The translations under genes and the position numbers were made by a program. The notes beneath the pieces were generated by a model. The model searched no databases and was not told where the DNA came from. It saw only the letters and a program-made list of their open reading frames with translations. From Comamonas sp. lk (GTDB taxonomy: Bacteria > Pseudomonadota > Gammaproteobacteria > Burkholderiales > Burkholderiaceae_C), in assembly GCF_900564145.1 (NCBI RefSeq), contig NZ_UOOB01000001.1:620001-684000 (forward strand): a stretch of DNA of 64,000 nucleotides, given 5' to 3'. Numbering within the stretch: position 1 is the stretch's first letter; each line of letters opens with the position of its first letter. Positions 36,497 to 43,977 of this stretch are shown here, one piece after another.

Positions 36497-38158
36497 ATGT
36501 TTTCTTTTCTTCGTTCAGGGCTGCGGCCCGTGGGGCCGGTGTGGCAGGGTGCAAGCTGGTTGATTGCGCTGGGGGTGCTTGCGCCCATTGCATCGCTGGC
36601 CTGGCTGGCGCTGGGGGCGGATTTCGCCCACTGGCAGCATCTGCTGCGCTATGTGCTGCCCGATGCGGCGTTGAACACGGGTTTGTTGCTGGCGGGCGTG
36701 GGTCTGGTGGTGCTGGTGGTGGGTACGGGTTGTGCTTGGCTGGTGACGGCCTGCGATTTTCCCGGGCGGCGTTTTCTGCTGTGGGCACTGCTGCTGCCGC
36801 TGGCCATGCCGGCCTATATCGTGGCCTTTGCCTATCTGGATTTGCTGCACCCCATAGGCCCGGTGCAGGGCGCGCTGCGCTGGCTGCTGGGCTATGACAG
36901 TCCGCGCCAGTGGCGCCTGCCCGATCTGCGCTCCATGGGCGGCGCGATCTTTGTGCTGGGCTTCACGCTCTATCCCTATGTGTATATGACGGCGCGGGCC
37001 ATGTTCATGACCCAGCCGGCCCATCTGATGGAAGCGGCGCGCACCCTGGGAGAGACGCGCTTTGGCGCCTTCTGGCGCGTGGCCCTGCCCATGGCGCGGC
37101 CCGCGCTGGCCGTGGGCCTGAGCCTGGCGCTGCTGGAGGCGCTCAACGACATCGGGGCCTCCGAATTTCTGGGCGTGCACACGCTGACCGTATCGGTCTA
37201 CACCACCTGGATCACGCGCTCGGATCTGGCGGGGGCGGCCCAGATTGCCTGCTCCATGCTGGTGATGGTGGTGGCCTTGGTCTGGCTGGAGCGCAGAGGC
37301 CGCAGCCGCCAGCGCTTTGGCTCGGCCCAGCGCATGCGCGCGATTGCTCCGCGCCGCCTGCGGGGCGGCTGGGCCTGGCTGGCCACGCTGGCGACCGGTC
37401 TGCCGGTGTTGATCGGCTTTGCCGCGCCGGCGGCCTATCTGGGATGGGAAAGCTTCAAGCGCCTGTCGCAAGGCACAGGCATTTCGGCCGGGCTCTGGGC
37501 CAGTCTGTACAACACATTGGGGCTGGCATTGGGCGTGACGGCGCTGGCCGTGGCTGCCGGCTTGGTCGTTGCCTGGGCTACCCGCAGCGGCATCAGCACC
37601 CGCGCGCCCAGGCGCTGGCCGGCGCAACTGGCGGCTCTCGGCTATGCCGTGCCGGGCACGGTGCTGGCCATTGGTCTGCTGACGCCCGCGCTGGCGCTGG
37701 ATGCCGGTTTTGCCCAGCTGTTCGGCATGGCCGGCCTGCCGCTGATGGGGTTGGGCACGGTGCTGGTCGCCGCTTGCGTGATCCGCTTTCTGGTCATGCC
37801 TGTGGGGGGGATTGAGGCCGGACTGTCCCGCATTCCGCCCACGCTGGAGCAGGCCTCGCGCCTGCTGGGCGAAAGCAGCCTGGGCACGCTGCGCCGTGTA
37901 CATCTGCCGCTGCTGCGCCCTGCGATTGCCACCAGCGCCATGCTGGTGTTTGTCGATGCGATGAAGGAGCTGCCCGCCACCCTCTTGCTGCGCCCGGCAG
38001 ACTTTGACACCCTGGCCACCTGGCTGTATGCCGAGGCCGCGCGCGGTACCTATGAAGAAGGTGCGATTGCGGCCCTGGGCATTGTGCTGGCCGGTCTGGT
38101 GCCGGTGATCCTGCTGGCCCGCAGCCAGCTTTCTAGCCTGCGCCAGGAATTGGATTAA
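36497..38158 (+). CDS. fbpB: Fe(3+) ABC transporter permease (fused two-domain)
   Basis: A 554-aa inner-membrane permease made of two homologous halves, each with about six helices and an EAA loop: EAARTLGETRFGAFWRVALPMARPALAVG near residue 178 and EQASRLLGESSLGTLRRVHLPLLRPAIATS near 453. This duplicated form is usual for FbpB/AfuB/SfuB iron transporters. The ATG at 36497 (MFSFLRSGLRPVG) is chosen over two TTG codons just before it; no strong ribosome-binding site is visible. It is 207 bases after fbpA, separated by the structured repeat. Confidence 0.85.
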   Translation: MFSFLRSGLRPVGPVWQGASWLIALGVLAPIASLAWLALGADFAHWQHLLRYVLPDAALNTGLLLAGVGLVVLVVGTGCAWLVTACDFPGRRFLLWALLLPLAMPAYIVAFAYLDLLHPIGPVQGALRWLLGYDSPRQWRLPDLRSMGGAIFVLGFTLYPYVYMTARAMFMTQPAHLMEAARTLGETRFGAFWRVALPMARPALAVGLSLALLEALNDIGASEFLGVHTLTVSVYTTWITRSDLAGAAQIACSMLVMVVALVWLERRGRSRQRFGSAQRMRAIAPRRLRGGWAWLATLATGLPVLIGFAAPAAYLGWESFKRLSQGTGISAGLWASLYNTLGLALGVTALAVAAGLVVAWATRSGISTRAPRRWPAQLAALGYAVPGTVLAIGLLTPALALDAGFAQLFGMAGLPLMGLGTVLVAACVIRFLVMPVGGIEAGLSRIPPTLEQASRLLGESSLGTLRRVHLPLLRPAIATSAMLVFVDAMKELPATLLLRPADFDTLATWLYAEAARGTYEEGAIAALGIVLAGLVPVILLARSQLSSLRQELD

Positions 38159-38212
38159 AAATGCCTGAAGCCCATGATTTGCATGCGCTTTAAGCTATTG
38201 ATTTTGAAGTAT
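38158..38212 (+). repeat. AGCTAT-type mini-repeat copy
   Basis: The minus strand reads AATCAATAGCTTAAAGCGCATGC followed by AAATCATGGGCTTCAGGC, a diverged mini-element, in the 58-base gap between fbpB and fbpC. Confidence 0.45.
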
Positions 38213-38216
38213 TTGA

Positions 38217-38873
38217 ATGACTGCCTCTCTTCGCATCGCGCAACTGCATCTGGCCTATGAAACGCCAAAAGGGCTGCACACCGTGGTGCAGGGCTTTGAT
38301 CTGCAGGTGCCCGCCGGTCATATCGCCAGCCTGCTGGGGCCCTCGGGCTGCGGCAAGACCTCGGTGCTGCGCGCCATTGCCGGGTTCGAACCGGTGCGCG
38401 CCGGCAGCGTGCATCTGGGCGAGGTGTTGCTCTCAGGCCCCCAGGTGCATCTGTCGCCCGAGCAGCGCCATGTGGGCATGATGTTTCAGGAGTACGGCCT
38501 GTTTCCGCATCTGACGGCCGCGCAGAACGTGGGCTTTGGCCTGCGCCGCATGGGGGCGGCCGAGCGCGGGCAGCGTGTACAGCAGATGCTGGACATGGTG
38601 GGCCTGGCCGCTACAGGCAGAAAGTTCCCGCATGAGTTGTCGGGCGGTCAGCAGCAGCGCATTGCGCTGGCCAGAGCGCTGGCACCGTCGCCGGCCCTGT
38701 TGCTGCTCGACGAGCCGTTTTCCAATCTGGATGCCACCACGCGCGAGCGCCTGACCCGCGAGGTACGCGAAATCCTGCGTGCAGCAGGGCAGACGGCGGT
38801 GCTGGTCACCCACAACGCGCAGGAGGCCGAAACCATGGCCGATCAGATCTGCGCCATGACGCCCCACGCTTGA
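38217..38873 (+). CDS. fbpC: Fe(3+) ABC transporter ATP-binding protein, short form
   Basis: A 218-aa ATPase with Walker A GPSGCGKTS near residue 42, Q-loop MMFQEYGLFPHLTAAQN near 82, signature LSGGQQQRIALARAL near 140, Walker B LLLLDEPFSNLD near 161 and switch VLVTHNAQEAE. FbpC proteins are normally about 350 aa with a C-terminal TOBE/regulatory domain; that part is missing here. The reading frame ends cleanly at a TGA after MTPHA, and no remnant of the missing domain is evident downstream. The ATPase domain is complete, so it should still hydrolyse ATP. Confidence 0.85.
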   Translation: MTASLRIAQLHLAYETPKGLHTVVQGFDLQVPAGHIASLLGPSGCGKTSVLRAIAGFEPVRAGSVHLGEVLLSGPQVHLSPEQRHVGMMFQEYGLFPHLTAAQNVGFGLRRMGAAERGQRVQQMLDMVGLAATGRKFPHELSGGQQQRIALARALAPSPALLLLDEPFSNLDATTRERLTREVREILRAAGQTAVLVTHNAQEAETMADQICAMTPHA

Positions 38874-38889
38874 GCCGGTTTGCGTTGGA

Positions 38890-39849
38890 TTACAGCAAGA
38901 CCTGACCGCTGACCAGGGTCAGGGTGTGGCCGCCCACCCAGAGCTGGCTGTTGGCGCCGGTCTGCACATGGACTTGGCCGTCGCGGCCCACGCAAACGCC
39001 CTGGGCGGCGATGTAAGGCGTCTGCAGCAAGCCCTCGCCTGTCAGCCATTGGGCCAACGCGGCGTTCAGGCTGCCGGTGACCGGGTCTTCGCTGGCGGTC
39101 TCGCCGATCAGGGCCCTGACTTCCAGGCGTGGTTGCAGTGTGGATGCAGGTGCTTTCTCTGCCTCGGCCTGCTGCTTGGCAAAGGCTCGGGCCTCGCGGC
39201 TGGAGCGGCCAATCAGCGGCGCTTGCTCCTCGGGTTCGCACAGCGCGGCCAGACCGGCCTTGGCGCCCAGCTGTTGCAGTGCCGCAAAGTCGGGCTCCAC
39301 GCCCAGCACCGTGTCCGGATGATCCAGCAGCAAGCCCAGCCAGGGCGAGCCGTTGTACAGATGGCGGGCCGCCAGCAACTGCTCGCGCTCCAGCCCCAGG
39401 GCCTTCAGCACCGGGCCGAGTTCGGCTTCGCTCACCTCGTGCGAGTCCAGGCTTGGCGCCTCAAAAAACAGAGCGCCTTGCATATTGGCGGTAATGGCTA
39501 CCAGCCCTTTTTTGCATTGCTGCAGCACCTGATCGGCATTGCGCGGCACGCCGCCCAGAGCCAGCCAGGCATGGCAGCTGCCCAGCGTGGGGTGGCCGGC
39601 AAAGGCCAGCTCGCCCGCAGGCGTGAAGATGCGCAACTGGTAGTCGGCCCCGGCGGCCAGACCTTCGGCTGTGGGCTGCAGCACAAACGTGGTTTCGGAC
39701 AGATTGGTCCAGCAGGCAAAAGCCTGCATTTGCGCATCGCTCAGACCATCGGCCCCCAGCACCACGGCGACGGGATTGCCACGCAAGGCGGTTTGCGTGA
39801 ACACATCCACGGTCATATAGGGGCGAGAGAGAGGGGCTGAGGCAGGCAT
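38890..39849 (-). CDS. PhzF-family isomerase-like protein
   Basis: A 319-aa PhzF/DAP-epimerase-fold protein. Typical motifs are the start TVDVFTQTALRGNPVAVVLGADGL (residues about 13-36), LSETTFVLQP with the family's catalytic Glu near residue 54, and LRIFTPAGELAFAGHPTLGSCHA near 73. Family members are isomerases or have unknown activity; a phenazine role is not implied. The ATG at 39849 is chosen over a frame open to 39960 that has no family homology. It is followed on the same strand by the iron importer's opposite end and is probably monocistronic. Confidence 0.8.
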   Translation of the reverse strand: MPASAPLSRPYMTVDVFTQTALRGNPVAVVLGADGLSDAQMQAFACWTNLSETTFVLQPTAEGLAAGADYQLRIFTPAGELAFAGHPTLGSCHAWLALGGVPRNADQVLQQCKKGLVAITANMQGALFFEAPSLDSHEVSEAELGPVLKALGLEREQLLAARHLYNGSPWLGLLLDHPDTVLGVEPDFAALQQLGAKAGLAALCEPEEQAPLIGRSSREARAFAKQQAEAEKAPASTLQPRLEVRALIGETASEDPVTGSLNAALAQWLTGEGLLQTPYIAAQGVCVGRDGQVHVQTGANSQLWVGGHTLTLVSGQVLL

Positions 39850-39942
39850 GGGCAGGGATTGTCGGCAAAAAGCAAAACCGGCGCAGCAGGATGCAATTGC
39901 CTGCGCGCCGGTTTTGGATAGCTCACTTGCCTGCCATCGCAT

Positions 39943-40036
39943 GTCAGAGATGCCAAGCAAGGGCCGCCCCGCAGCGAGGGCATCGTCCCCCTCCGCGAAG
40001 CAGAGAGGGGGAAGCCGCGTAGCGGCTCAGGGGGTG
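39943..40036 (-). repeat. Stop-codon-abutting structured repeat, copy 4
   Basis: Immediately beyond the aminotransferase stop the minus strand reads CACCCCCTGAGCCGC-TAC-GCGGCTTCCCC, then a C-rich/G-rich stem and GGGGCGGCCC. First stem GCCGC/GCGGC. Confidence 0.75.
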
Positions 40037-41215
40037 TTATGCATAAGCTTTAATGGCTTCGGCCAGAGCCGCAATGCCCTTGTCGATCTGCTCGGCGGTC
40101 ACCGTCACATAGGACAGGCGCAGCGTGTTGTTCTGTGGCTCGCCCGCATAGAAAGGCGCGCCGGGCACAAAGGCCATGCCGCGCTCCACGGCGCCGCCCA
40201 GCAGCTGCTGGGCGTCCATGCCTTCAGGCAGTTGCAGCCACAGGAACATGCCGCCCACGGGACGAGTCCAGCTCACGCCCAGGCCGGCCATTTCACGCTC
40301 CAGAGCGTTCAACATGGCATCGCGCTGCACCTTGTACATGGCGCGGATGGTGGGTACATGGCGGTCCAGGAAGCCGTCCTTGATCACCTCGGCCACCACG
40401 CGCTGGTTGAAGCTGGGGGTGTGCAGATCGGCGGCCTGCTTGGCCTGTGTCAGCTTGCCGTAGACCGAGGCCGGAGCCACGATGAAGCCAATGCGCAGAC
40501 CGGGGGCCAGCACCTTGGAGAAGGAACCCATGTAGATCACGCCCTCGGGGTTGCGCGCAGCCAGCGGCAGGGCCGGTTCCTGCTCGTACCAGAGGTCGCC
40601 GTAGGGGTTGTCTTCCACCAGGGGGATGTTTAATTCCTTGGCCTTTTCCACCAGTGCCTGGCGGCGCGCTTCGCTCATGGTGCGGCCGGTGGGGTTCTGG
40701 AAGTTGGGCAGCACATAGGCAACACGGGCCTTGTCGGCGCCGTTACCCACCTGACGGGCAAAGTCTTCGATCAGCATGCCTTCGTCATCGCTGTCCACGC
40801 CCACGGCCACAGGCTCCATGGGGGTGAAGGCCTGCAGCGCGCCCAGGTAGGTGGGCTTTTCCACCAGCAGACGGCTGCCCTTGTCCAGAAACACCTTGCC
40901 GATCAGATCCAGCGCCTGCTGGCTGCCGGTGGTGATCAGAATTTGCTCGGGGTTCACTTCCCAGGGCAGAAAGTCGGCAATCGCCTGGCGCAAAGGCGCA
41001 AAGCCTTCGGTGGTGGAGTATTGCAGGGCTGCGGCGCCATCGCGCTCCATGACGGACTGGCAGGCTGCGGTGAACGCGTCCAGCGGGAAGGCCTTGGGGG
41101 AGGGCAGACCGCCTGCCATGCTGATGATGCCGGGGCGATCCGTCAGCTTCAGGATCTCGCGGATCGCGGAGGAATTCATTTTGGCAGCACGTTCTGCCAG
41201 CGTCCATGTCGTCAT
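40037..41215 (-). CDS. PLP-dependent class I/II aminotransferase (2-aminoadipate/LysN-like)
   Basis: A 392-aa fold-type I aminotransferase, with ISMAGGLPSPKAFPLDAF near residue 30, ALQYSTTEGFAPLRQAIADFL near 60, the PLP site TTGSQQALDLIGKVFLDKG near 92, PNFQNPTGRTMSEARR near 180 and the Schiff-base lysine in MGSFSKVLAPGLRIGF near 238. This subfamily acts on 2-aminoadipate, aromatic or branched amino acids. The ATG at 41215 was chosen (MTTWTLAERAAKM). It is divergent from a MocR regulator, which suggests that regulator controls it. Confidence 0.85.
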   Translation of the reverse strand: MTTWTLAERAAKMNSSAIREILKLTDRPGIISMAGGLPSPKAFPLDAFTAACQSVMERDGAAALQYSTTEGFAPLRQAIADFLPWEVNPEQILITTGSQQALDLIGKVFLDKGSRLLVEKPTYLGALQAFTPMEPVAVGVDSDDEGMLIEDFARQVGNGADKARVAYVLPNFQNPTGRTMSEARRQALVEKAKELNIPLVEDNPYGDLWYEQEPALPLAARNPEGVIYMGSFSKVLAPGLRIGFIVAPASVYGKLTQAKQAADLHTPSFNQRVVAEVIKDGFLDRHVPTIRAMYKVQRDAMLNALEREMAGLGVSWTRPVGGMFLWLQLPEGMDAQQLLGGAVERGMAFVPGAPFYAGEPQNNTLRLSYVTVTAEQIDKGIAALAEAIKAYA

Positions 41216-41604
41216 AACAGTACTCGATCTTTTGATTGCCAGCCCTGCGGGGGCCGGCTGGTGTGCGGTCTCATGCCCGGGTAAGGCATGTGTTGGCGGG
41301 AGCCACAGGCTCTTTTGCCACAGGGACTGCAGCGGTGGCTGCGGCCTCTGTGCGCCAGCAATATAAGGCTTATTTTGTCGCGCCCGGTTTGCCTGTGTGG
41401 GCGGGTGGGCCATTGCGACTTTTTTGTGCACATCGGCCGGTGCAGCCGGTGCGCGTGGCCGAAGCCCTGTGTACAGGACGGCCAAGAAGGGTTGATGGCT
41501 TCAATATACGCTTGAGACCATTACAGTTCCTATACAGACAGTCTCACAATGATGCCAGCTGTATTGGTGTTTGAATCGGCACAGTTTCGGTTTCTGCTTT
41601 TCCT
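41216..41604. other. Divergent promoter region between aminotransferase and MocR gene
   Basis: This 389-base spacer contains no gene I can support. It holds a set of CTGTAnnGG motifs at 41518-41567 (annotated separately) and a CTGTGTACAGGAC element near 41467. AT-rich stretches suitable for -10 regions lie near 41500-41550. Confidence 0.5.
41518..41567. promoter_or_regulatory. Candidate MocR operator
   Basis: CTGTAATGG (minus, 41518-41526) and CTGTATAGG (minus, 41529-41537) are direct repeats 11 bases apart, one helical turn, and CTGTATTGG occurs on the plus strand at 41559-41567. MocR/PdxR/TauR regulators bind direct repeats in divergent promoter regions. Confidence 0.45.
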
Positions 41605-43068
41605 ATGTCCACCTCCCTGTCCCGCCAAGGCTCGCTGACCCTGACCCAGCAGCTGGCCGAGCGTCTGGCCGAGCGCATACGCATGCGGCTCCTGCCTGCC
41701 GGCACCCGTCTGCCTTCGGTGCGCGAATGCGCGCGCCAGCAGAATGTGAGCGCCTATACCGTGGTCGCCGCCTATGACTTGCTCCAGGCCCAGGGCCTGG
41801 TGGAAGCGCGGCCGCAGCGCGGTTTTTTTGTGCGGGATTTTGTGCAGAATCTGCCCCTGCTGCAGGACGGTCAAGCGCAGATAGCTATGAAATCCGCAGC
41901 GACGCAAATGCCTGCGGGCCTGACGCCCGGTGCACGCATCAATGCCTCCATGCTGATACGCGGCATGTTTGTGGAAAGCGTGGCCGGCAAGCCCCAGCCC
42001 GGCGCGGGCGTGCTGCCCGCCGAATGGCTGGATGTGGGCTTTCTGGCCGCTGCCGTGCGCAAGGTCAGCAGCGGCCAGGGGCTGCGTGAATCCATGGTGC
42101 GCTATGGCGAACCCATGGGCGACAGCAGCTTGCGCGAGGCGCTGGCCCGGCGCATGCAGCGGCTGGGCATTGCGGCATCACCGGCGCAAATCATCACCAC
42201 CATGGGGGCGACCCAGGCTCTGGACATTGTCAGCCGTGCTCTGCTGCAGCCCGGCGATCCGGTGATGGTGGAAGAGCCGGGCTGGGCCGTGGAATACGCG
42301 CGTCTGGCCGCCATGGGCATGCGCGTGCTGCCCGTGCCGCGCGGGCCGGAAGGGCCGGATCTGGCCGTGATGCAGCGCTATTGCGAGACCATGGCCCCCA
42401 AGCTCTATGTCAGCGTCAGCGTGCTGCACAACCCCACGGGCTACAGCCTCAGTGCGGCCAGCGCCCATGAGGTGCTGCAGATGGCGCAGCGCCACGGCTT
42501 TTATGTGGTGGAGGACGACACTTACTGCCACATCGCCCCCGACCACGCGCCGCGCGTGACGGCGCTAGACCGTTTGCAGCGCAGCATCTATATCAGCGGT
42601 TTTGCCAAGGTGCTGGTGCCCAACTGGCGCATAGGTTATCTGGCGGCTCCGCCCGAGCTGGTGGAGCGGCTGCTGGATACCAAGCTGCTGTCCACGCTCT
42701 CCACCCCCACGCTGATGGAGCAGGCCATGGCCTTGTGCATGGAGCAAGGCCAGCTGCGCCGCCATGCCGAGCGCCTGCGCCAGCATCTGGGCCAGGCCCG
42801 CAGCCGCAGCGTGGCCCTGGCCCAGCAAGCCGGTTGCCGCTTTGTGGCCGAGCCCGCAGGCATGTTCGGCTGGGTGGACACCGGCGTGGACACCGAAACC
42901 CTGGCCCAGCGCCTGCTGGACGAAGGCTATCTCATCGCCCCCGGCGCCATGTTCCACGCCAGCCGGGGCGCCAATACCTGCATGCGCATCAACTTTGCCA
43001 CTACCCAGGATGCCGCCTTCTGGCGCGTGTTTGAAACAGCGGTAAAGCAAATGCAGGACGCTGCTTGA
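41605..43068 (+). CDS. MocR-type regulator (GntR helix-turn-helix plus aminotransferase domain)
   Basis: A 487-aa chimera of a winged-helix domain (residues about 10-75, LPAGTRLPSVRECARQQNVSAYTVVAAYDLLQAQG) and a class I aminotransferase-like domain (about 125-485) with PLP-site elements TMGATQALDIVSRALLQPG, NPTGYSLS and YISGFAKVLVPNWRIGYL. Such regulators sense PLP or an amino-acid aldimine and control a divergent metabolic gene. Its neighbour, the aminotransferase on the opposite strand, is the probable target. The linker near residues 85-100 carries a mini-repeat fragment. The start ATG at 41605 lacks a strong ribosome-binding site. Confidence 0.85.
   Translation: MSTSLSRQGSLTLTQQLAERLAERIRMRLLPAGTRLPSVRECARQQNVSAYTVVAAYDLLQAQGLVEARPQRGFFVRDFVQNLPLLQDGQAQIAMKSAATQMPAGLTPGARINASMLIRGMFVESVAGKPQPGAGVLPAEWLDVGFLAAAVRKVSSGQGLRESMVRYGEPMGDSSLREALARRMQRLGIAASPAQIITTMGATQALDIVSRALLQPGDPVMVEEPGWAVEYARLAAMGMRVLPVPRGPEGPDLAVMQRYCETMAPKLYVSVSVLHNPTGYSLSAASAHEVLQMAQRHGFYVVEDDTYCHIAPDHAPRVTALDRLQRSIYISGFAKVLVPNWRIGYLAAPPELVERLLDTKLLSTLSTPTLMEQAMALCMEQGQLRRHAERLRQHLGQARSRSVALAQQAGCRFVAEPAGMFGWVDTGVDTETLAQRLLDEGYLIAPGAMFHASRGANTCMRINFATTQDAAFWRVFETAVKQMQDAA
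41866..41896 (-). repeat. Mini-repeat fragment in the MocR interdomain linker
   Basis: The minus strand reads TTTCATAGCTATCTGCGCTTGACC, similar to the mini-element core (TTCATAGCTGCAAGCGCTTTCC). It encodes QAQIAMK in a linker. The match is short and may be chance. Confidence 0.35.
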
Positions 43069-43115
43069 GCTATCAAAACTGATAGCTACTTGCGCAATAG
43101 ATAAAAGGGCTGAGA
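43066..43115 (+). repeat. AGCTAT-type mini-repeat copy
   Basis: GAGCTATCAAAACTGATAGCTACTTGCGC, followed by AATAGATAAAAGGGCTGAG, overlaps the MocR stop codon. It contains a small inverted repeat (GCTATCA / TGATAGC). Confidence 0.5.
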
Positions 43116-43155
43116 TCGAAGAATGAGAGCTTTGCCAAAACTGGCACGAGCCAAG

Positions 43156-43255
43156 CCAGAGACGCCGTGCAAGGGCCGCCCCGCCGCACCGGCGTCGTCC
43201 CCTTCCCGCGCAGCGAGAGAGGGGGAAGCGGCAAAGCCGCTCAGGGGGTGAACCC
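43156..43255 (-). repeat. Stop-codon-abutting structured repeat, copy 5
   Basis: Beyond the fliA stop the minus strand reads GGGTTCACCCCCTGAGCGGC-TTT-GCCGCTTCCCC, then CTCTCTCGCTGCGCGGGAAGG and GGCGGGGCGGCC. First stem GCGGC/GCCGC. Confidence 0.75.
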
Positions 43256-43972
43256 TCAGTGAGCCCGCATCTTGGTCCGCAAGCGCGCAATCGCCTGGCT
43301 GTGCAGCTGGCAGACGCGGGACTCGGTCACGCCCAGCACGGCAGCGATTTCCTTGAGGTTCATGTCGTGCTCGTAATACATGCCCATTACATGTTGCTCG
43401 CGCTCGGGCAGGGCCTTGATGGCATCGACCAGGGCCAGGCGCAGGCGCTGGTCGCGCAGCAGCGAAAACGGATCGGCACCGGCATCGGCCACATGGCGGT
43501 CGAGGTAATCGTCGCCCGCATCATCGCCGCCGCCTATGTCTTCCAGATACACCAGCTGCGTGCCGCGCACCTTGCCCAGCAGGGACTGGTAATCGTCCAG
43601 GTCCATGCCCAGCTCGCCGGCAATTTCGGACTCCAGCGGCGAGCGGCCCAGGCGCTGCTCCAGCCGGTTCATGGCCTGCTCTATATCCTTCTGGCTTTTG
43701 CGCGAGCTGCGGCTCATCCAGTCGCCTTCGCGCAGCTCGTCCAGCATGGAGCCGCGGATGCGCTGACTGGCAAAAGTCTCGAATTGCACGCCTTGCTCGC
43801 TCTCGAAGCGCGACAGCGCTTCAGCCAGCCCGATCATGCCGACCTGGATCAAATCATCCAGCTCCACATTGGGCGGCAGTTTGGCGATCATGTGCAGGGC
43901 AATCCGACGCACGAGCGGCGCATGCTGACGAATCAGCGCGTCGCGGTCGAGTTGGCCTTTGGCGGTGTACAT
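43256..43972 (-). CDS. fliA: Flagellar sigma factor 28
   Basis: This 238-aa sigma factor directs late flagellar genes (flagellin, motor, chemotaxis) and is held by FlgM until the hook is complete. Conserved blocks are DDLIQVGMIGLAEALSRFE and FETFASQRIRGSMLDELRE (region 2), a region 3 start near SRSSRKSQKD, and region 4 helix-turn-helix LKEIAAVLGVTESRVCQLHSQAIARLR at the C terminus. Five bases separate it from the upstream FlhG-position gene, so it is probably the last gene of the flhB-flhA-flhF cluster. Confidence 0.95.
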   Translation of the reverse strand: MYTAKGQLDRDALIRQHAPLVRRIALHMIAKLPPNVELDDLIQVGMIGLAEALSRFESEQGVQFETFASQRIRGSMLDELREGDWMSRSSRKSQKDIEQAMNRLEQRLGRSPLESEIAGELGMDLDDYQSLLGKVRGTQLVYLEDIGGGDDAGDDYLDRHVADAGADPFSLLRDQRLRLALVDAIKALPEREQHVMGMYYEHDMNLKEIAAVLGVTESRVCQLHSQAIARLRTKMRAH

Positions 43973-43977
43973 GGCTT

